NCBI GenBank assembly: GCA_011033025.1
Contig: WFMF01000041.1
Span: forward strand, 268,706 to 332,705
Source: Beroe forskalii
Taxonomy: Eukaryota > Ctenophora > Nuda > Beroida > Beroidae
Length of the DNA stretch: 64,000 bases
Direction: 5' to 3'
Part shown: in pieces, positions 37,382-58,199 of the stretch
Layout: each line of letters starts with the position of its first letter
Numbering within the stretch: the first letter of the stretch is position 1
Position numbers and translations under genes: made by a program
The notes under the pieces: model-generated
Databases searched by the model: none
The model's input: only the letters and a program-made list of their open reading frames with translations
What the model was told of the DNA's origin: nothing

Positions 37382-38995
37382 TCAAACCACACTACATTTC
37401 CGTTTAACGAAACTCTTGAGTTCATTCTCTTCTTCAGCCCCCAGTTTTTCATGAGAAATAACTTCATACTGAGACGATGACACCGGTAATGAGTTTGGCT
37501 GAATGGTGAAAACGCCAGTCAAGAATATCAGCTGTTTTTGGCAAGACTCCAGACCTTGTCTGAGGAATGTTTTGACGGACGGATTAGTACTACTTACTGG
37601 TTTCAGTTCCGCGAAGTTAAGTGAAGTGTAGCCTATCATTTTTGACAGCAATGACTCACTGAGTCGGCACTCAATGTGCCCCGTGAAGTCACTTAACCTC
37701 GCCTGGACTGTCCACTCGGGAACCGGTGTTAACTTGGATAACAAGGAGGAAACAGTTGCAGTAATGCACACAGGGAATTCCAGATCTGTTCGAAGATCAT
37801 TGATGGGGATTGGTTTTCCACGGTTCTGATCTGGCTCTTCGATTGGTTCGAAGAATTCGGCGGTAAGACTGTCAACGAATCCTGATAGAGGTTCATCTTT
37901 TTGCAAACCAAAATTCGAAATTGAGGCAGGCGCAGGATTTCTAGCCTCTGTTTGGTTTATTGTGTTGGATGGATTCGTTGGTTCACTTTTCACTGTCGCT
38001 TCACATTTTACTGTAGGTTTTAGAGAAGATGCTTTGGTCAGAACGCCCCTATTCGATGATACTTTGGTGTTCTCCTGATTCTTGTTATTACTGGAACTGA
38101 TTTCAGGGTGTTGAATGGTAGTTTGAACTGCGTTCCTCTGGTTCGAAGATGCCGTGCTGGGTCCAGGTATCCTAGTATCTCTGGTTTGCAAAACGCTGTT
38201 ACTTGCTACGCTTCCCATACTTTGAGGTTGACGGCTGTTTTGAGACACATCAGTACTCATGGCATGATTTCTGGGAGCAGGAGGGTTTGAATTAGTAGTA
38301 TCTACTCTCATAACATTCTGATCTCGAGGGTGACCCCTTTCTTTGGGAATATCATTAGTATCAATATCGTCCATTTCGTCATCATCATCGCCTTCTAGAG
38401 CAGTCTTCAAGACTTGCTCCTGACTGTACTGAGCTCTCAAACTCTCGACACAACCGCCCAATATCCTAAAGTTACCTGGTTCCAACAACAGCATACCAAT
38501 TCTACAAGTAATATTGGAAATAACCATCTTAGAGCCCGATAAAAGATTCACTGAGAGCTGAGAACAAGGCTTGTACTCCATTGCACTGATGATATTGGTC
38601 CCATCCGTTAGGGTTAAAAACATCATCCTAGAGGGAGGCGGTTCGTTGTAATAAGATTTGTTTTGAGTGCTTTCAGTGGAAGGTTGTCCTCTGAGCTTCT
38701 TTAGTTGTGAGTAACAAGATGAACCAACATCCATGATGGATATAAGTTGGAGAGTAAATGGCCCTGCTAACTGATTCTTTGGTATTTCCATACTGATCGC
38801 TTCAGGAGGAATAGGTTCGCCATAGGTATTGGAAATGTCTGAAACAAGCCAGTTTTTATACATCTGATCCGCATTAGAAACTCCATTTCTGAGCTGTTCT
38901 GCTATCCAAACCTTGCTGACTGATACACCATGATGTTTGGAAGAGATGTGGGTAGATATGGCATTGGTATCTTCAGGAACAAAAGATGTTGGCAT
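37382..38995 (-). CDS. RMI1: RecQ-mediated genome instability protein 1
   Basis: RMI1 is the OB-fold scaffold of the BLM-TOP3A-RMI dissolvasome, which resolves double Holliday junctions without crossover. This is a single uninterrupted reading frame of about 537 residues (human is 625). I start at the ATG opening MPTSFVPEDTNAIS; a GTG three codons upstream is not a likely start. The N-terminal DUF1767 and OB1 region shows WIAEQLRNGV, YSQLKKLRGQP, MMFLTLTDGTNIISAMEYKP and CRIGMLLLEPGNFRILGGCV, all close to the family. The middle, about 210 residues, is low-complexity and Ser/Asn-rich, as in other RMI1 proteins. The C-terminal OB2 reads WTVQARLSDFTGHIECRLSE and ends in a basic tail. The absence of introns contrasts with its intron-rich neighbours, so a 5' UTR intron or an old retrocopy origin is possible. 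Confidence 0.94.
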   Translation of the reverse strand: MPTSFVPEDTNAISTHISSKHHGVSVSKVWIAEQLRNGVSNADQMYKNWLVSDISNTYGEPIPPEAISMEIPKNQLAGPFTLQLISIMDVGSSCYSQLKKLRGQPSTESTQNKSYYNEPPPSRMMFLTLTDGTNIISAMEYKPCSQLSVNLLSGSKMVISNITCRIGMLLLEPGNFRILGGCVESLRAQYSQEQVLKTALEGDDDDEMDDIDTNDIPKERGHPRDQNVMRVDTTNSNPPAPRNHAMSTDVSQNSRQPQSMGSVASNSVLQTRDTRIPGPSTASSNQRNAVQTTIQHPEISSSNNKNQENTKVSSNRGVLTKASSLKPTVKCEATVKSEPTNPSNTINQTEARNPAPASISNFGLQKDEPLSGFVDSLTAEFFEPIEEPDQNRGKPIPINDLRTDLEFPVCITATVSSLLSKLTPVPEWTVQARLSDFTGHIECRLSESLLSKMIGYTSLNFAELKPVSSTNPSVKTFLRQGLESCQKQLIFLTGVFTIQPNSLPVSSSQYEVISHEKLGAEEENELKSFVKRKCSVV

Positions 38996-39542
38996 ACTGG
39001 GCACTTGGACACTTACTTTTTCCTGTTTTCAGGTGATTCCCAGCATCGAGATTCATAAAAGCTATGAACTGTGAGATCAGATTTATGATACTTACCTAAG
39101 TTAATTTCCAAATATTGAAATGTAAGGAAGTAAGAAATTAAGAAGTCAATACCTAGTCACGATATAGGAGAAGATACAAATTACAATTCAAGAAAACGTT
39201 ATGTCATGTTTTCCTTGGGTTTATCAAAGTATCGCACACTCACACAGGAACATACCCAACATATCATCATCAAGAAATTGATCTTCCATTGCAGACAATA
39301 ATATAACAAGATACAAGTAGTGGTTTATTAGTCAAGCACATGATAATCAACAAGATGATGAGTTACCAAGATTTCATATTATGGAAATAAGTTTAACCAT
39401 AGCATGACAAGAATCGATAAATTTCCCTTTCTATCTACACCTTATAAGCTTATAATATAATAGATTTAGTTTTCGAATCTCCATTTGGCTGGTTTTTCGT
39501 GATAAAACCTTTAGATCGTTTTCAGCTTTTCAGAATCAACTC
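38996..39542. other. Intergenic: UBL/UBA gene 3' end to RMI1 5' end
   Basis: This spacer of about 550 bp is AT-rich. It must contain the RMI1 promoter or an untranslated first exon, and the 3' UTR of the upstream gene. No further feature was resolved. Confidence 0.45.
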
Positions 39543-41388
39543 TCAGTCCATGTCATTGAACAGCAGCTCAATTGCTGCTTCAACATTCCCATTCGTAGCT
39601 TGGAGAGCCTGTATGTTTGCAACAATTTTACTACACAAAGCATAACTAAACAATTCATTATTATAAGTACCAGTTGACTTAGAGTTTTGGATGTTGACGA
39701 AGAAAATTGTGGGCTTGAAAGAAGCGAAATTGTATCAGAGCGTTTTTACCATACACTGTACTACAGTGTTCTTATATTTCCTTTTTACTACATTTTTTGT
39801 TCGAATTTCAAAGCCATAAGTCACAGTAATATCCTGAATTTGAAGGTACACCCTACCAACCTGTATGTTCTGGAGATCGTTGGTTAGTCCCATAGCATGC
39901 AGTTGAGCGAGTTCCTGTGCCCTACTGGTCATCTGGTTTTGGATGGTTTCTTGTATGCCTTCCATGGGCTGTTGAGAGGCTGGTTCATCTGAAGATCCTC
40001 CAGTTGGAGGTGTATCCTGGTAACTTCCTAATAACTGTGCCAGCAACCCATTAGGATCAGTTGCAGGAGGTCCTGTGAAATACATCCATTAGTTGAGGAA
40101 TACAATACAAGTTGAATTGACATTTCTTTTGATGTTAATAAAAAATATGAATGATTCATTGCTCAATAAGACTTTTAGAGAAATGAACTCATGAAGTAAA
40201 AGGCATACCACTAGCTTGAGAGGGAGTCATGTTTGAAGCTCTCATTGCTCCTGCAATAGCCTGCTGCAGAAACTCAGGGGTGATTCTGTGTGGCTGACTT
40301 GGTCCTTCTTGCCGCAACCCTGCACCCATGTAAGGACCTGTCCGTGCTCCACCATTACTTGGCCCACTTCCAGGAGGGGGAGGTGGGTATCCTAAACCTA
40401 AAATGAGAAAACAAATCTGTGAATTTTTAATGAACAACATTTATACAGTACAAATATATCATATTTCCCAGAAAAATAAAGAAATATTTTCATGATATGA
40501 TAGTACAAGACTGTAGTGAGGACTGACAGTAGCATGAAAAAGGTTTTTTATAATTATAATAATAAAGATAATAGCGATGATTATTTATTAGACAATCCAA
40601 CCTGCCATCATGCTGGCCATATCATGTTGAGGAGCAGTTAAAATGCCAGGTTTTGTTCTCAAAGTTTCAAGGAATTTGATGATGCATGTATTAGATCGAA
40701 TGAAGTTACGGGCAGAAGATTTGTCCAGCAATCTTTTTCTCTGATCAGGACATAACAGAAGTGCAATTAAAGTAGATGGTATTGCCTTAGGTTCTAAATT
40801 CTTCTCTAGGTGCATGAGTGCCTTGTCATTGGTTTGTAACTGAAATTGATAAACTCTATAGTAGGTATATTTATCCAAAATGATATTTATGATGTTATCA
40901 AAGTCAAACAAATGATTAGTCAACCAAATGATTAGTCAAAAAAATGATGAGCCTTGCTTATTCAATCAAAATGAATTTGAAATGAGTGAGAGAAATTCCT
41001 CATTAACTCACCTGAGTTATTAGATTATGAAGAGATGCTACATGGTCATCAGTAACAATAGGAACACTACTTGGTGTGATGGGTAGAATATAAACTAAAC
41101 AGTCCTTATCAGCATCCACAGTTGTGTCATCTGAGAGAACCTTGGCATTCAGCACCTTAAAATGTTAATATTGCTAATTTTGAGATGAAATTAGCTCAAT
41201 AAATGTTTATAAACTCTCAATCTGAATCATAGAAAATTCTATGAAAATAATCATACCAATTGATGGCACTCTAACTGGTGGCTAGTGAGATGCTGAACAT
41301 GGTCTTTTATAAGGAGAACTGGAGTTGGACCTCCCAAGCCATCAAGATTATGCTTTGTTAAAGTTTCAGGATCATAAATAGTTATCAT
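39543..41388 (-). CDS. UBL-UBA protein, resembles UBL7
   Basis: Six exons chain in phase to about 326 residues: 41257-41388, 41012-41155, 40602-40839, 40209-40397, 39861-40072 and 39543-39608. The N-terminal part (LECHQLVLNAKVLSDDTTVD, then DCLVYILP) has the shape of a divergent ubiquitin-like fold. A helical middle region (RLLDKSSARNFIRSNTCI) precedes a Gly/Pro/Ser linker (GYPPPPPGSGPSNGG) and RITPEFLQQAIAGAM. The C-terminus is a UBA domain: QLHAMGLTNDLQNIQALQAT, then GNVEAAIELLF. The architecture and the UBA, with its MG(I/L).(D/N)..N(I/L).ALQAT pattern, point to UBL7, which carries an N-terminal UBL and a C-terminal UBA and binds ubiquitin. The first exon follows a good acceptor (tttccttgcag), so an upstream exon, possibly coding, may exist. 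A ubiquilin-like protein is the alternative. Confidence 0.75.
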
Positions 41389-41963
41389 GCTGCAAGGAAA
41401 GAATACATTAGATCATTAAGAGAACTCGAAAAACTTCTCAGTACATTATAGCTTCTCCTTTTGATTTGAATATAGGCATACTAAATTATTGCTTACTATA
41501 CTTTAACTTTCTTTTGATCATTTACTATTCCAATCTTGGTTGTTACAATCACCAGTTCATAATGGTTAACACCAGATTGCAAAAACTCTTAGAATGACTA
41601 ATAACATTCAACCAGAGACCCTGCCAGCCTGAAGATGGAATCTAAAATTCCAAAACTGTGAGATATTTTAGTGGTTGTATGAACAGATAAACAGAGTACA
41701 TTCTTCCTATTAATTTTGAATCATTGGAGAGTTTCACTCATCCACAGAATTTAACTCGTTTTTGGAACTTAGCATGAGTTGTGATTCCTAAATAGAAAAT
41801 ATATTGTCTGACAAAAAATATATGCATGGGGATTGAAATAATGACACATATTATATTACATCATTACAATGGAATGGATTGAATCAGTAAAATATTAAAA
41901 TAATGGTCGAACAACGTCTGACAAGAAAATGAAACTGGTTTCCATGTCAAATCTAAAATAATC

Positions 41964-42200
41964 TCTCCCATATAAACGGCTCTGAGTGACGTCACAGATC
42001 TAAACGTCAATTTTTCTGTATCCTAAACCTCACCATAACCCTAACCAAAACCCTAACCTTAATCCTAACCCTAACCCTAACAAACCTTGACCCTAATCCT
42101 GACCCTAACCCTAGTCCTTAAAGCGCTTGGTGCGCTTAATTATATTTTTCTGAGTGACGTCATTGTCATAGATAATGAAGGCTCCCGTTTATATGGGAGA
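41964..42200. mobile_element. MITE with interstitial telomeric repeats
   Basis: The inverted ends tctcccatataaacgg and the complement are followed on both sides by ctgagtgacgtca. Between them lies an array of CCCTAA units, perfect and imperfect (aaccctaaccttaatcctaa, then ccctaaccctaac), at about 42020-42115. The remaining interior has the palindrome aagcgcttggtgcgctt. Target duplication is not clear. Confidence 0.8.
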
Positions 42201-42309
42201 CCTACCAAAATATGAACACTAAGTTTGCGCATTTGCGCAAATGCGCCCTTTACAATTTTTCGACGGGCATAGATTTTTTTGGTGATATGATTATACCGGA
42301 CCCAGTGAT

Positions 42310-42525
42310 GCAGCAGTTGCTAAACACGTATATCCCTGTTTGGCTCGCGCGGCGCGCTTCCCCAGCACAGTGTGTCCCGTAGGGAAGCGCGCGGCGCGTA
42401 CACACACCTATGCGGGCTTAGGAAATGCAGCAGGCAGGCGCGGCCGCGGCTCGGTTCCCTATGAGGAAGCGCGCGGCGCGTACACATACCTATGCAGGCT
42501 TAGGAACGCCGCGCGACGCAAACAA
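42310..42525. mobile_element. GC-rich palindromic MITE, relative of 16056-16276
   Basis: It shares with the 16-kb element the blocks gctaaacacgtatatccctg, ctcgcgcggcgcgcttcccc and cgtacacacacctatgcggg, in reverse orientation. The last block is repeated once more at about 42470-42505, so this copy contains an internal duplication. Several 70-codon frames here are shadows of the GC-rich palindrome. Confidence 0.65.
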
Positions 42526-42625
42526 GGGTATTTGTGTTTGGCAATGGGTTGAGCAGCGCTTGACAATTGCGAAGTGCGCGCAGCGCGCCGCGCAGAACTT
42601 TATAGAACAATGTTTATATTTAAAA

Positions 42626-42733
42626 TATATAAAATAAAACAAAATTAGAAAAAAAAATTGGAAAATCATTGTTAAAGAAGGATTCTTCCTTTAACAATGA
42701 TTTTCCAATTTTGTTCAAATTTGTTTTATTTTA
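42626..42733. repeat. Near-perfect 108-bp palindrome
   Basis: The arms of about 50 bp read aaattggaaaatcattgtta on the left and the complement on the right, centred near 42681 with a 6-8-bp loop. The long hairpin is outside any gene. Confidence 0.8.
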
Positions 42734-42948
42734 CTTATTTGAAATATTAGAGTTGATATATCATATCATGTAAAAATTATTACAAAGAAGATGGAAATTA
42801 TTCAAATGTAATTTAATTTAAAAGTGTATCAATAAAACATTGTCCATAATAACAACAAGTCGAAAATATCATCGATAATTTTGAGAGCTGGCTAGATCTA
42901 GACTAAATTAGTATGTTGACATCAATTTTAAAGTGAGAATTGTACTTA

Positions 42949-45770
42949 AAAGCTTTAATAATCCACCCAATTTTTGCAAAAATTCCAGCTTACCTGGAAA
43001 TTTTTTATAACAATTCATTAACTATTTCAGGGGCTAGTACTGGGTCTCAGGAGCCCAGAAAAAAAAGTTTACCAACCTACCCCATGGGGGCAGTGGTTTT
43101 TTGGGCCACGCCCTTTTTTATATTTATACGCTATGTCGTTTTTTCATAACTCGGCTTAGGAAAGTCGTAGAGACTTCATTTTGGGCTCAAACGAATCGCA
43201 ACAAACATGTTTTTATACAATTGTTGACACCAATATGCCGTAGAACCCTCAGGGAAGAAGTTATGGGCCAAAAACCATTTTTGGAGTAGTCCGCGAACCA
43301 TTATTGGGGCTATATTGGTATCTTGTCTCAGGAAGGTCGTAGAGACTTCATTTTGGGCTCAAACGAATCGCAACAGCCGTGTTTTTATACAATTGTTGAC
43401 ACCAATATGCCGTAGAACCCTCAGGGAAGAAGTTATGGGCCAAAAACCATCTTCGGAGTAGTCCGCAAACCATTATTTGGGCTATATTGGTATCTTGGCT
43501 CAGGAAGGTCGTAGAGGCTTTATCTTGGGCGCAAAAGAATCGCAACAGCCGTGTTTTTATACAATTATTGACTCCAATATGCCGTAGAACTCTCAGGGAA
43601 GAAGTTATGGGTCAAAAACCATTTTCGGAGTAGTCTGCGAACCAATTATTGGGGCTATGTTGGTATCTTAGCTCATGAAGGATGTAGAGGCTTTATCTTT
43701 GGTGCAAATGAATCGAAGGGACCATGTTTTTATTCGATTGTCGTTACAAATATATTCGAAAACTCTCAGAAAAGAAGTTATGGGCCAAAAACCACTTTTC
43801 AGGGTACTTGCAACCCATTCTTTGGGCTATAGTGGAATCTTGGCGGAGGAAGCTCAATGCTCATAGAACTCAAGAAGCTTCATTTTGAACTGAAGTGAAT
43901 CACAATGGCAATGTTTTTATTTGATTGTTGCCACAAATATGCTTGGAAACCCTCAGGAAAGAAGTTATGGATCAAAACCATGTTTCTAGCTGCCCATGAC
44001 CCATTGCTCGGGATATATTGGTATTTCGACTCATGACCTCAGGTTCGGCTCAGATAGTTCCTAGTGACCCAAAACCCATGATTTCATGGAGCTTTCGTAG
44101 TTTTGTACGTAGGTAAGTAGGTATTCACTCACTGTCCTACAGCTTTAGGTCTCGGACATTATCCTACAGCTTTAGCTTTAACAATAGGGAACGATTCATT
44201 GGTCTCTTCTGACCAATCATGTTCTTATTTGACATGGTAGAAATCCAGAACTTAATAATACCATGATATAAGCATCTGCACTCTTTTCCCTTCACTTCAG
44301 ATTCTGTTCATTCCTCAACAACTAACAAAGTTTTACACAAACATAAATTTTAGCATACTTAGTTATTTAGCATACTTAGGTATCTATTAATACTTTAAGC
44401 TTTGGAGCTTAAATGGTTGAAATTTGTAGTCACCTTATAATCAAGACATTTGGTGTCTCTATGAAAGAAAATAGATGCACTTGCCTGTCACTGACAAGCT
44501 GACACGTCTTGTTCATCCAGCTGCCGACACCAGCTGCTTCACAGCTGGAGTCAGCAGGCCTAGCAGCACTAGGCAAATAAGCACCAACAGAATATATATG
44601 AATACTTCACATCAAGAATGGGTTGCGGGTACCCTGAAAAATGGTTTGTGGCCGCTATGAAATAAAATCGCGTTTTTTTGTCTATAGGAACTGCCGGAGC
44701 CCGCCTGAGTTCATGAGTCGAAATACCAATTTAAAATCCCGAGCAATGGGTTATGGGTAGCCAAAAACATGGTTGTGATCCATATCTTCTTTCCTGAGGG
44801 TTTTAAAGCATATTTGTGGCAGCAGTCAAGTGAAAACATTGCCAAATTTGCGAGCAATTTCATTTTAAGATGAATCTTCCACGAGCTTCCCCAGCCAAGA
44901 TACCACTATAACCCCAAAGAATGGGTTGCAAGTACTCTGAAAAATGATTTTTGGCCCATAACTTCTTCCCAGAGAGTTTTCGAGTATATTTGAGGCGACA
45001 ATCGAATAAAAACGTGGTCATTGCGATTCGTTTGCGCCCAAGCCTCTACGACCTTCCTGAGCCAAGATACCAATATAGCCCCAATAATGGTTTGCGGACT
45101 ACTCCGAAAATGTTTTGGCCCATAACTTCTTCCCTGAGGGTTCTACAGCATATTGGTGTCAACAATTGTATAAAAACACGGCTGTTGCGATTCTTTTGCG
45201 CCCAAGATAAAGCCTCTACGACCTTCCTGAGCCAAGATACCAATATAGCCCAAATAATGGTTTGCGGACTACTCCGAAGATGGTTTTTGGCCCATAACTT
45301 CTTCCCTGAGGGTTCTACGGCATATTGGTGTCAACAATTGTATAAAAACACGGCTGTTGCGATTCATTTGAGCCCAAAATGAAGTCTCTACGACCTTCCT
45401 GAGACAAGATACCAATATAGCCCCAATAATGGTTCGCGGACTACTCCGAAAATGGTTTTTGGCCGATAACTTCTTCCCTGAGGGTTCTACGGCATATTGG
45501 TGTCAACAATTGTATAAAAACATGTTTGTTGCGATTCGTTTGAGCCCAAAATGAAGTCTCTGACTTTCCTAAGCCGAGTTATGAAAAAACGACATAGCGA
45601 TAAATATAAGAAAAGGGCGTGGCCCAAAAAAACCACCGCCCCATGGGGTAGGTTGGTAAACTTTTTTTTCTGGGCTCCTGAGACCCAGTACTAGCCCCTG
45701 AGATAGTTTATGAATTGTTATAAAAAATTTCCAGGTCATTGCAAAAATCGGGTGGATTATAAATTAAGCT
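42949..45770. mobile_element. 2.8-kb fold-back element with 175-bp tandem arms
   Basis: The outer ends (taatccacccaatttttgca and its complement) are followed by inverted unique blocks (ggggctagtactgggtctca), then by five tandem units of about 175 bp. Left-arm units start near 43150, 43325, 43500, 43675 and 43850; the right arm mirrors them at 44735-45560. Each unit carries ggaaggtcgtagagactt, ttgttgacaccaatatgccg and agggaagaagttatgggcc. Units nearer the ends are more alike than those at the centre. A single-copy spacer (43990-44735) separates the arms. No protein is encoded; the layout is that of Foldback elements. Confidence 0.85.
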
Positions 45771-46332
45771 TAGTGCTTTCACTATTTTGCAATGCTGATC
45801 TTTTTTAAATTTGCATCAATGCATTGCAGCTCCTTGTAAAATTCTTTTTTGCATATGTTACTTAACATGGTACAATGTTCATGTTTTTTTTAAACTTATT
45901 GTTGTATTTCGAGTACCTTGATAGGGTGCATGATGAAAGAATAAGTGTGGCGAGGAATTTTATCCAGTTGTGTTGTAATATGACAAAAATGTTATCTTAT
46001 CTTATCTTATCTTAACTACTTAAACTAAACTAGCTAACTAGCTGATTCAGCCAAAGACTCTTATCAGAAGTGATTGTGCAAGGTGTTGGTTTTGTGTTGC
46101 GTTGAAGGGTTCCATTGAATTTAGTATTATTTGCATTCATTCAAGTCTGTTGAGTTTTGGTATTAATCAGTAGGAAGTTAGAAGCCTAGCTTGATATGAC
46201 CAATATAGCAAAATTGCTAAAGATGATTGGCATGTCACTCTGATCATTGAAAGATTGTGAGCTCCTGACATATGCAAATTCTTTCTTTTCAGCTAATTGT
46301 TTAAACTTGATAATACCTCTGATTAATTACAA

Positions 46333-46403
46333 AATATATTCTTCTTCAATGTCCAATATAGCATCGTGACCATGCTATATTGGACATTGAAGAAGAATAT
46401 ATT
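46333..46403. repeat. Perfect 32-bp-arm palindrome
   Basis: The left arm (aatatattcttcttcaatgt, continuing to agcat) and right arm are exact reverse complements around a 7-base centre. It lies about 550 bp upstream of the SPTLC2 start, at the edge of the TAGCATGGT repeat block. Confidence 0.9.
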
Positions 46404-46945
46404 CCGCTACCACTCCACTACCAGTTCACAACTGTGGAACCATGCTAGACCAACTCGTCAGAGTCATTACCAGCCCTGACAAGTTGGTGTAGCCTGGTTC
46501 CCTGTTCAATGCTAGCGAACCACTTGGGAACTGGTTGGGACCAGTAGCAGAATGGTCCACATTAATCACTTAGCTAGCATGGTTCCACACTGCCTAGCAT
46601 GGCAACCATGCTACCAGCTAGCTAGCCTGTTATCATGGTAAGTAGCATGGTAGATTGCATAATATTGGACTTGTTTCATCGTTTATCACCCTAATTATCT
46701 GCCACACTGTGTAGTGTGGTTACACTCTACATAGCATGGTAGTTTTAGAGCAATCTACCATGCTACATACTCTGGTTATACGTTACATACCATAGTGACA
46801 TGCTACATAGCATGGTCGCCACACTACATAACATGGTCCCCAGGCTACGTAGCATGGCACCAGGCTAGCAAAGCAGTTGTGGACCGTTCTGCTACCACTT
46901 CGCTAGCTTGGAACCATGCTATACCAACTCGTCAGAGTATCATTG
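46404..46945. repeat. TAGCATGGT / ACCATGCTA repeat block with direct-repeat edges
   Basis: The motif tagcatggt and its complement occur more than a dozen times in both orientations. Both edges carry ggaaccatgcta-accaactcgtcagagt (46436-46465 and 46909-46938), as if an insertion had duplicated its flank. The right edge overlaps the reading frame leading into SPTLC2, so I start that gene at the ATG just after it. Confidence 0.7.
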
Positions 46946-46952
46946 CTTTGAA

Positions 46953-56958
<10,006 letters not shown>

Positions 56959-57155
56959 TAATTCAATTTGGTTGAAATAATTTGACTGATTCACATTGCT
57001 TTTCTCGTTTTATTCACAATTCACATTTCATATGCAATTTTCCATATCATATGCCATCGATAATAAATTTATCAGAAATTATAACGCTTCTTGAGAACTA
57101 TCCAGTATAAAAATCAAATAAATAACAAACAAATATCGGATTATACATCCACCGT

Positions 57156-58124
57156 TCAAAGCACGGTTGACTCTCCAAAAATAATATTCCCGTACTCAAA
57201 CTCGTCCCAATACTCGTCCGTTTCGTTCAACTCGTCCAAAAAGCTAGTCTCATACTGCTGTAAACTGGACGGTTGAAGGAACATTGGCCCACCTCGTTCA
57301 TTAACCAGATTACTGAGCGCCTCTTCCTTCGCCCTACGCAAGCGTTCCGTTCTCGCGTACACATCGGACAAACTGTAATCCGCCGACTGGTAATTGTCGA
57401 GTAGTTGTCGGGTAGCAGATTGCTTCTCCTTCAATCCTGACAACAGTTCCCTGATGTTCTCTATCTCACTCACCATCCCATCCAAACACTCGTCCTCCTC
57501 CGATTCCTCCTCCTCGTGATCCTCCTCCTCCTCGTTCACTATAATATCCGGAGTACGGTAGTGCGAGGGTTGCGGAGTCTCGCCTCGCTCCCCCTCGTCA
57601 TCTTCCTCCGGAAAGTCAACACCGTACGAGGAACTGGGTGATACGTTGCTGTAATCGTACTGCGAATCACTGTCGATGGAAGACAGCCGTTCTACCGTGC
57701 TTCGCTGCGCTAAGTCCACGCCGAAGGAGTGCGCGTTGATCCGGTGGGAATCCCTCCGTACGGCAGGCGCTTTCTTCAGATTCTCCGTGCTGTACAGCAC
57801 CTCCCTCCGTCCCAGTTCTTGCTTCCCTAGGGGGCCCCCTCGAGCTAACGACTCCCGCCGCACCACCAACTCCCGCTTAAACATGTCCTCGTTTAGGGAC
57901 AGTCTCTTGCGGCGCGTGGGCCGGGATTGCCTGTCCGCCGCATCGTTGCCCGGATCGAAGAGCTGGATCATGCGGGCGGTGTTGCGGGCCTGGCGCAGGG
58001 AGCCGAACACGCGGCGCTCCTCCGGTATGACGTCATCTTCCTCCTCCTCCAGTGACTTATCCACCGTGCGAGAGAATGCCTGAGTCTTTGGGGGATTAGG
58101 AGAGATAAACGGAGAGATGAACAC
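57156..58124 (-). CDS. Unrecognised acidic protein, terminal coding exon
   Basis: An open frame of about 320 codons ends at a TGA (57156-57158). Its codons are GC-rich compared with the surroundings, a sign of real coding. Upstream, the frame continues to about 58180 without an ATG and meets a stop near 58204, so the true 5' end is an acceptor somewhere in 58120-58200 and earlier exons are missing. The protein is rich in Arg/Ser/Glu, with a poly-acidic stretch (NEEEEDHEEEESEEDECLDG). A predicted coiled coil follows (SEIENIRELLSGLKEKQSAT and ARTERLRRAKEEALSNLV), then a tail ending ESTVL. The last four residues, STVL, resemble a class I PDZ ligand (S/T-x-hydrophobic). I know no homolog. It lies antisense to SPTLC2, inside the region where its last intron or 3' end would be. 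Confidence 0.7.
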   Translation of the reverse strand: MFISPFISPNPPKTQAFSRTVDKSLEEEEDDVIPEERRVFGSLRQARNTARMIQLFDPGNDAADRQSRPTRRKRLSLNEDMFKRELVVRRESLARGGPLGKQELGRREVLYSTENLKKAPAVRRDSHRINAHSFGVDLAQRSTVERLSSIDSDSQYDYSNVSPSSSYGVDFPEEDDEGERGETPQPSHYRTPDIIVNEEEEDHEEEESEEDECLDGMVSEIENIRELLSGLKEKQSATRQLLDNYQSADYSLSDVYARTERLRRAKEEALSNLVNERGGPMFLQPSSLQQYETSFLDELNETDEYWDEFEYGNIIFGESTVL

Positions 58125-58199
58125 TCGGGGATTGACTTTCGGAAACGAGTCCGAGGAAGTGAAGAATTCTTTGGCTACGTGTTGCGGAAATGAGTTCCG

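Noticed and set aside
42340-42637. Two 70-codon plus-strand frames rich in Ala/Arg
   Set aside because: They are products of the GC-rich palindromic MITE and its internal duplication.
43348-45382. Several 60-140-codon frames between 43.3 and 45.4 kb on both strands
   Set aside because: They fall in the 175-bp repeat arrays, and the unit length is not a multiple of three, so the frames are accidental.
57676-58083. 135-codon plus-strand frame
   Set aside because: It is the antisense of the GC-rich acidic-protein exon, which has the better composition and a coherent coiled-coil protein.
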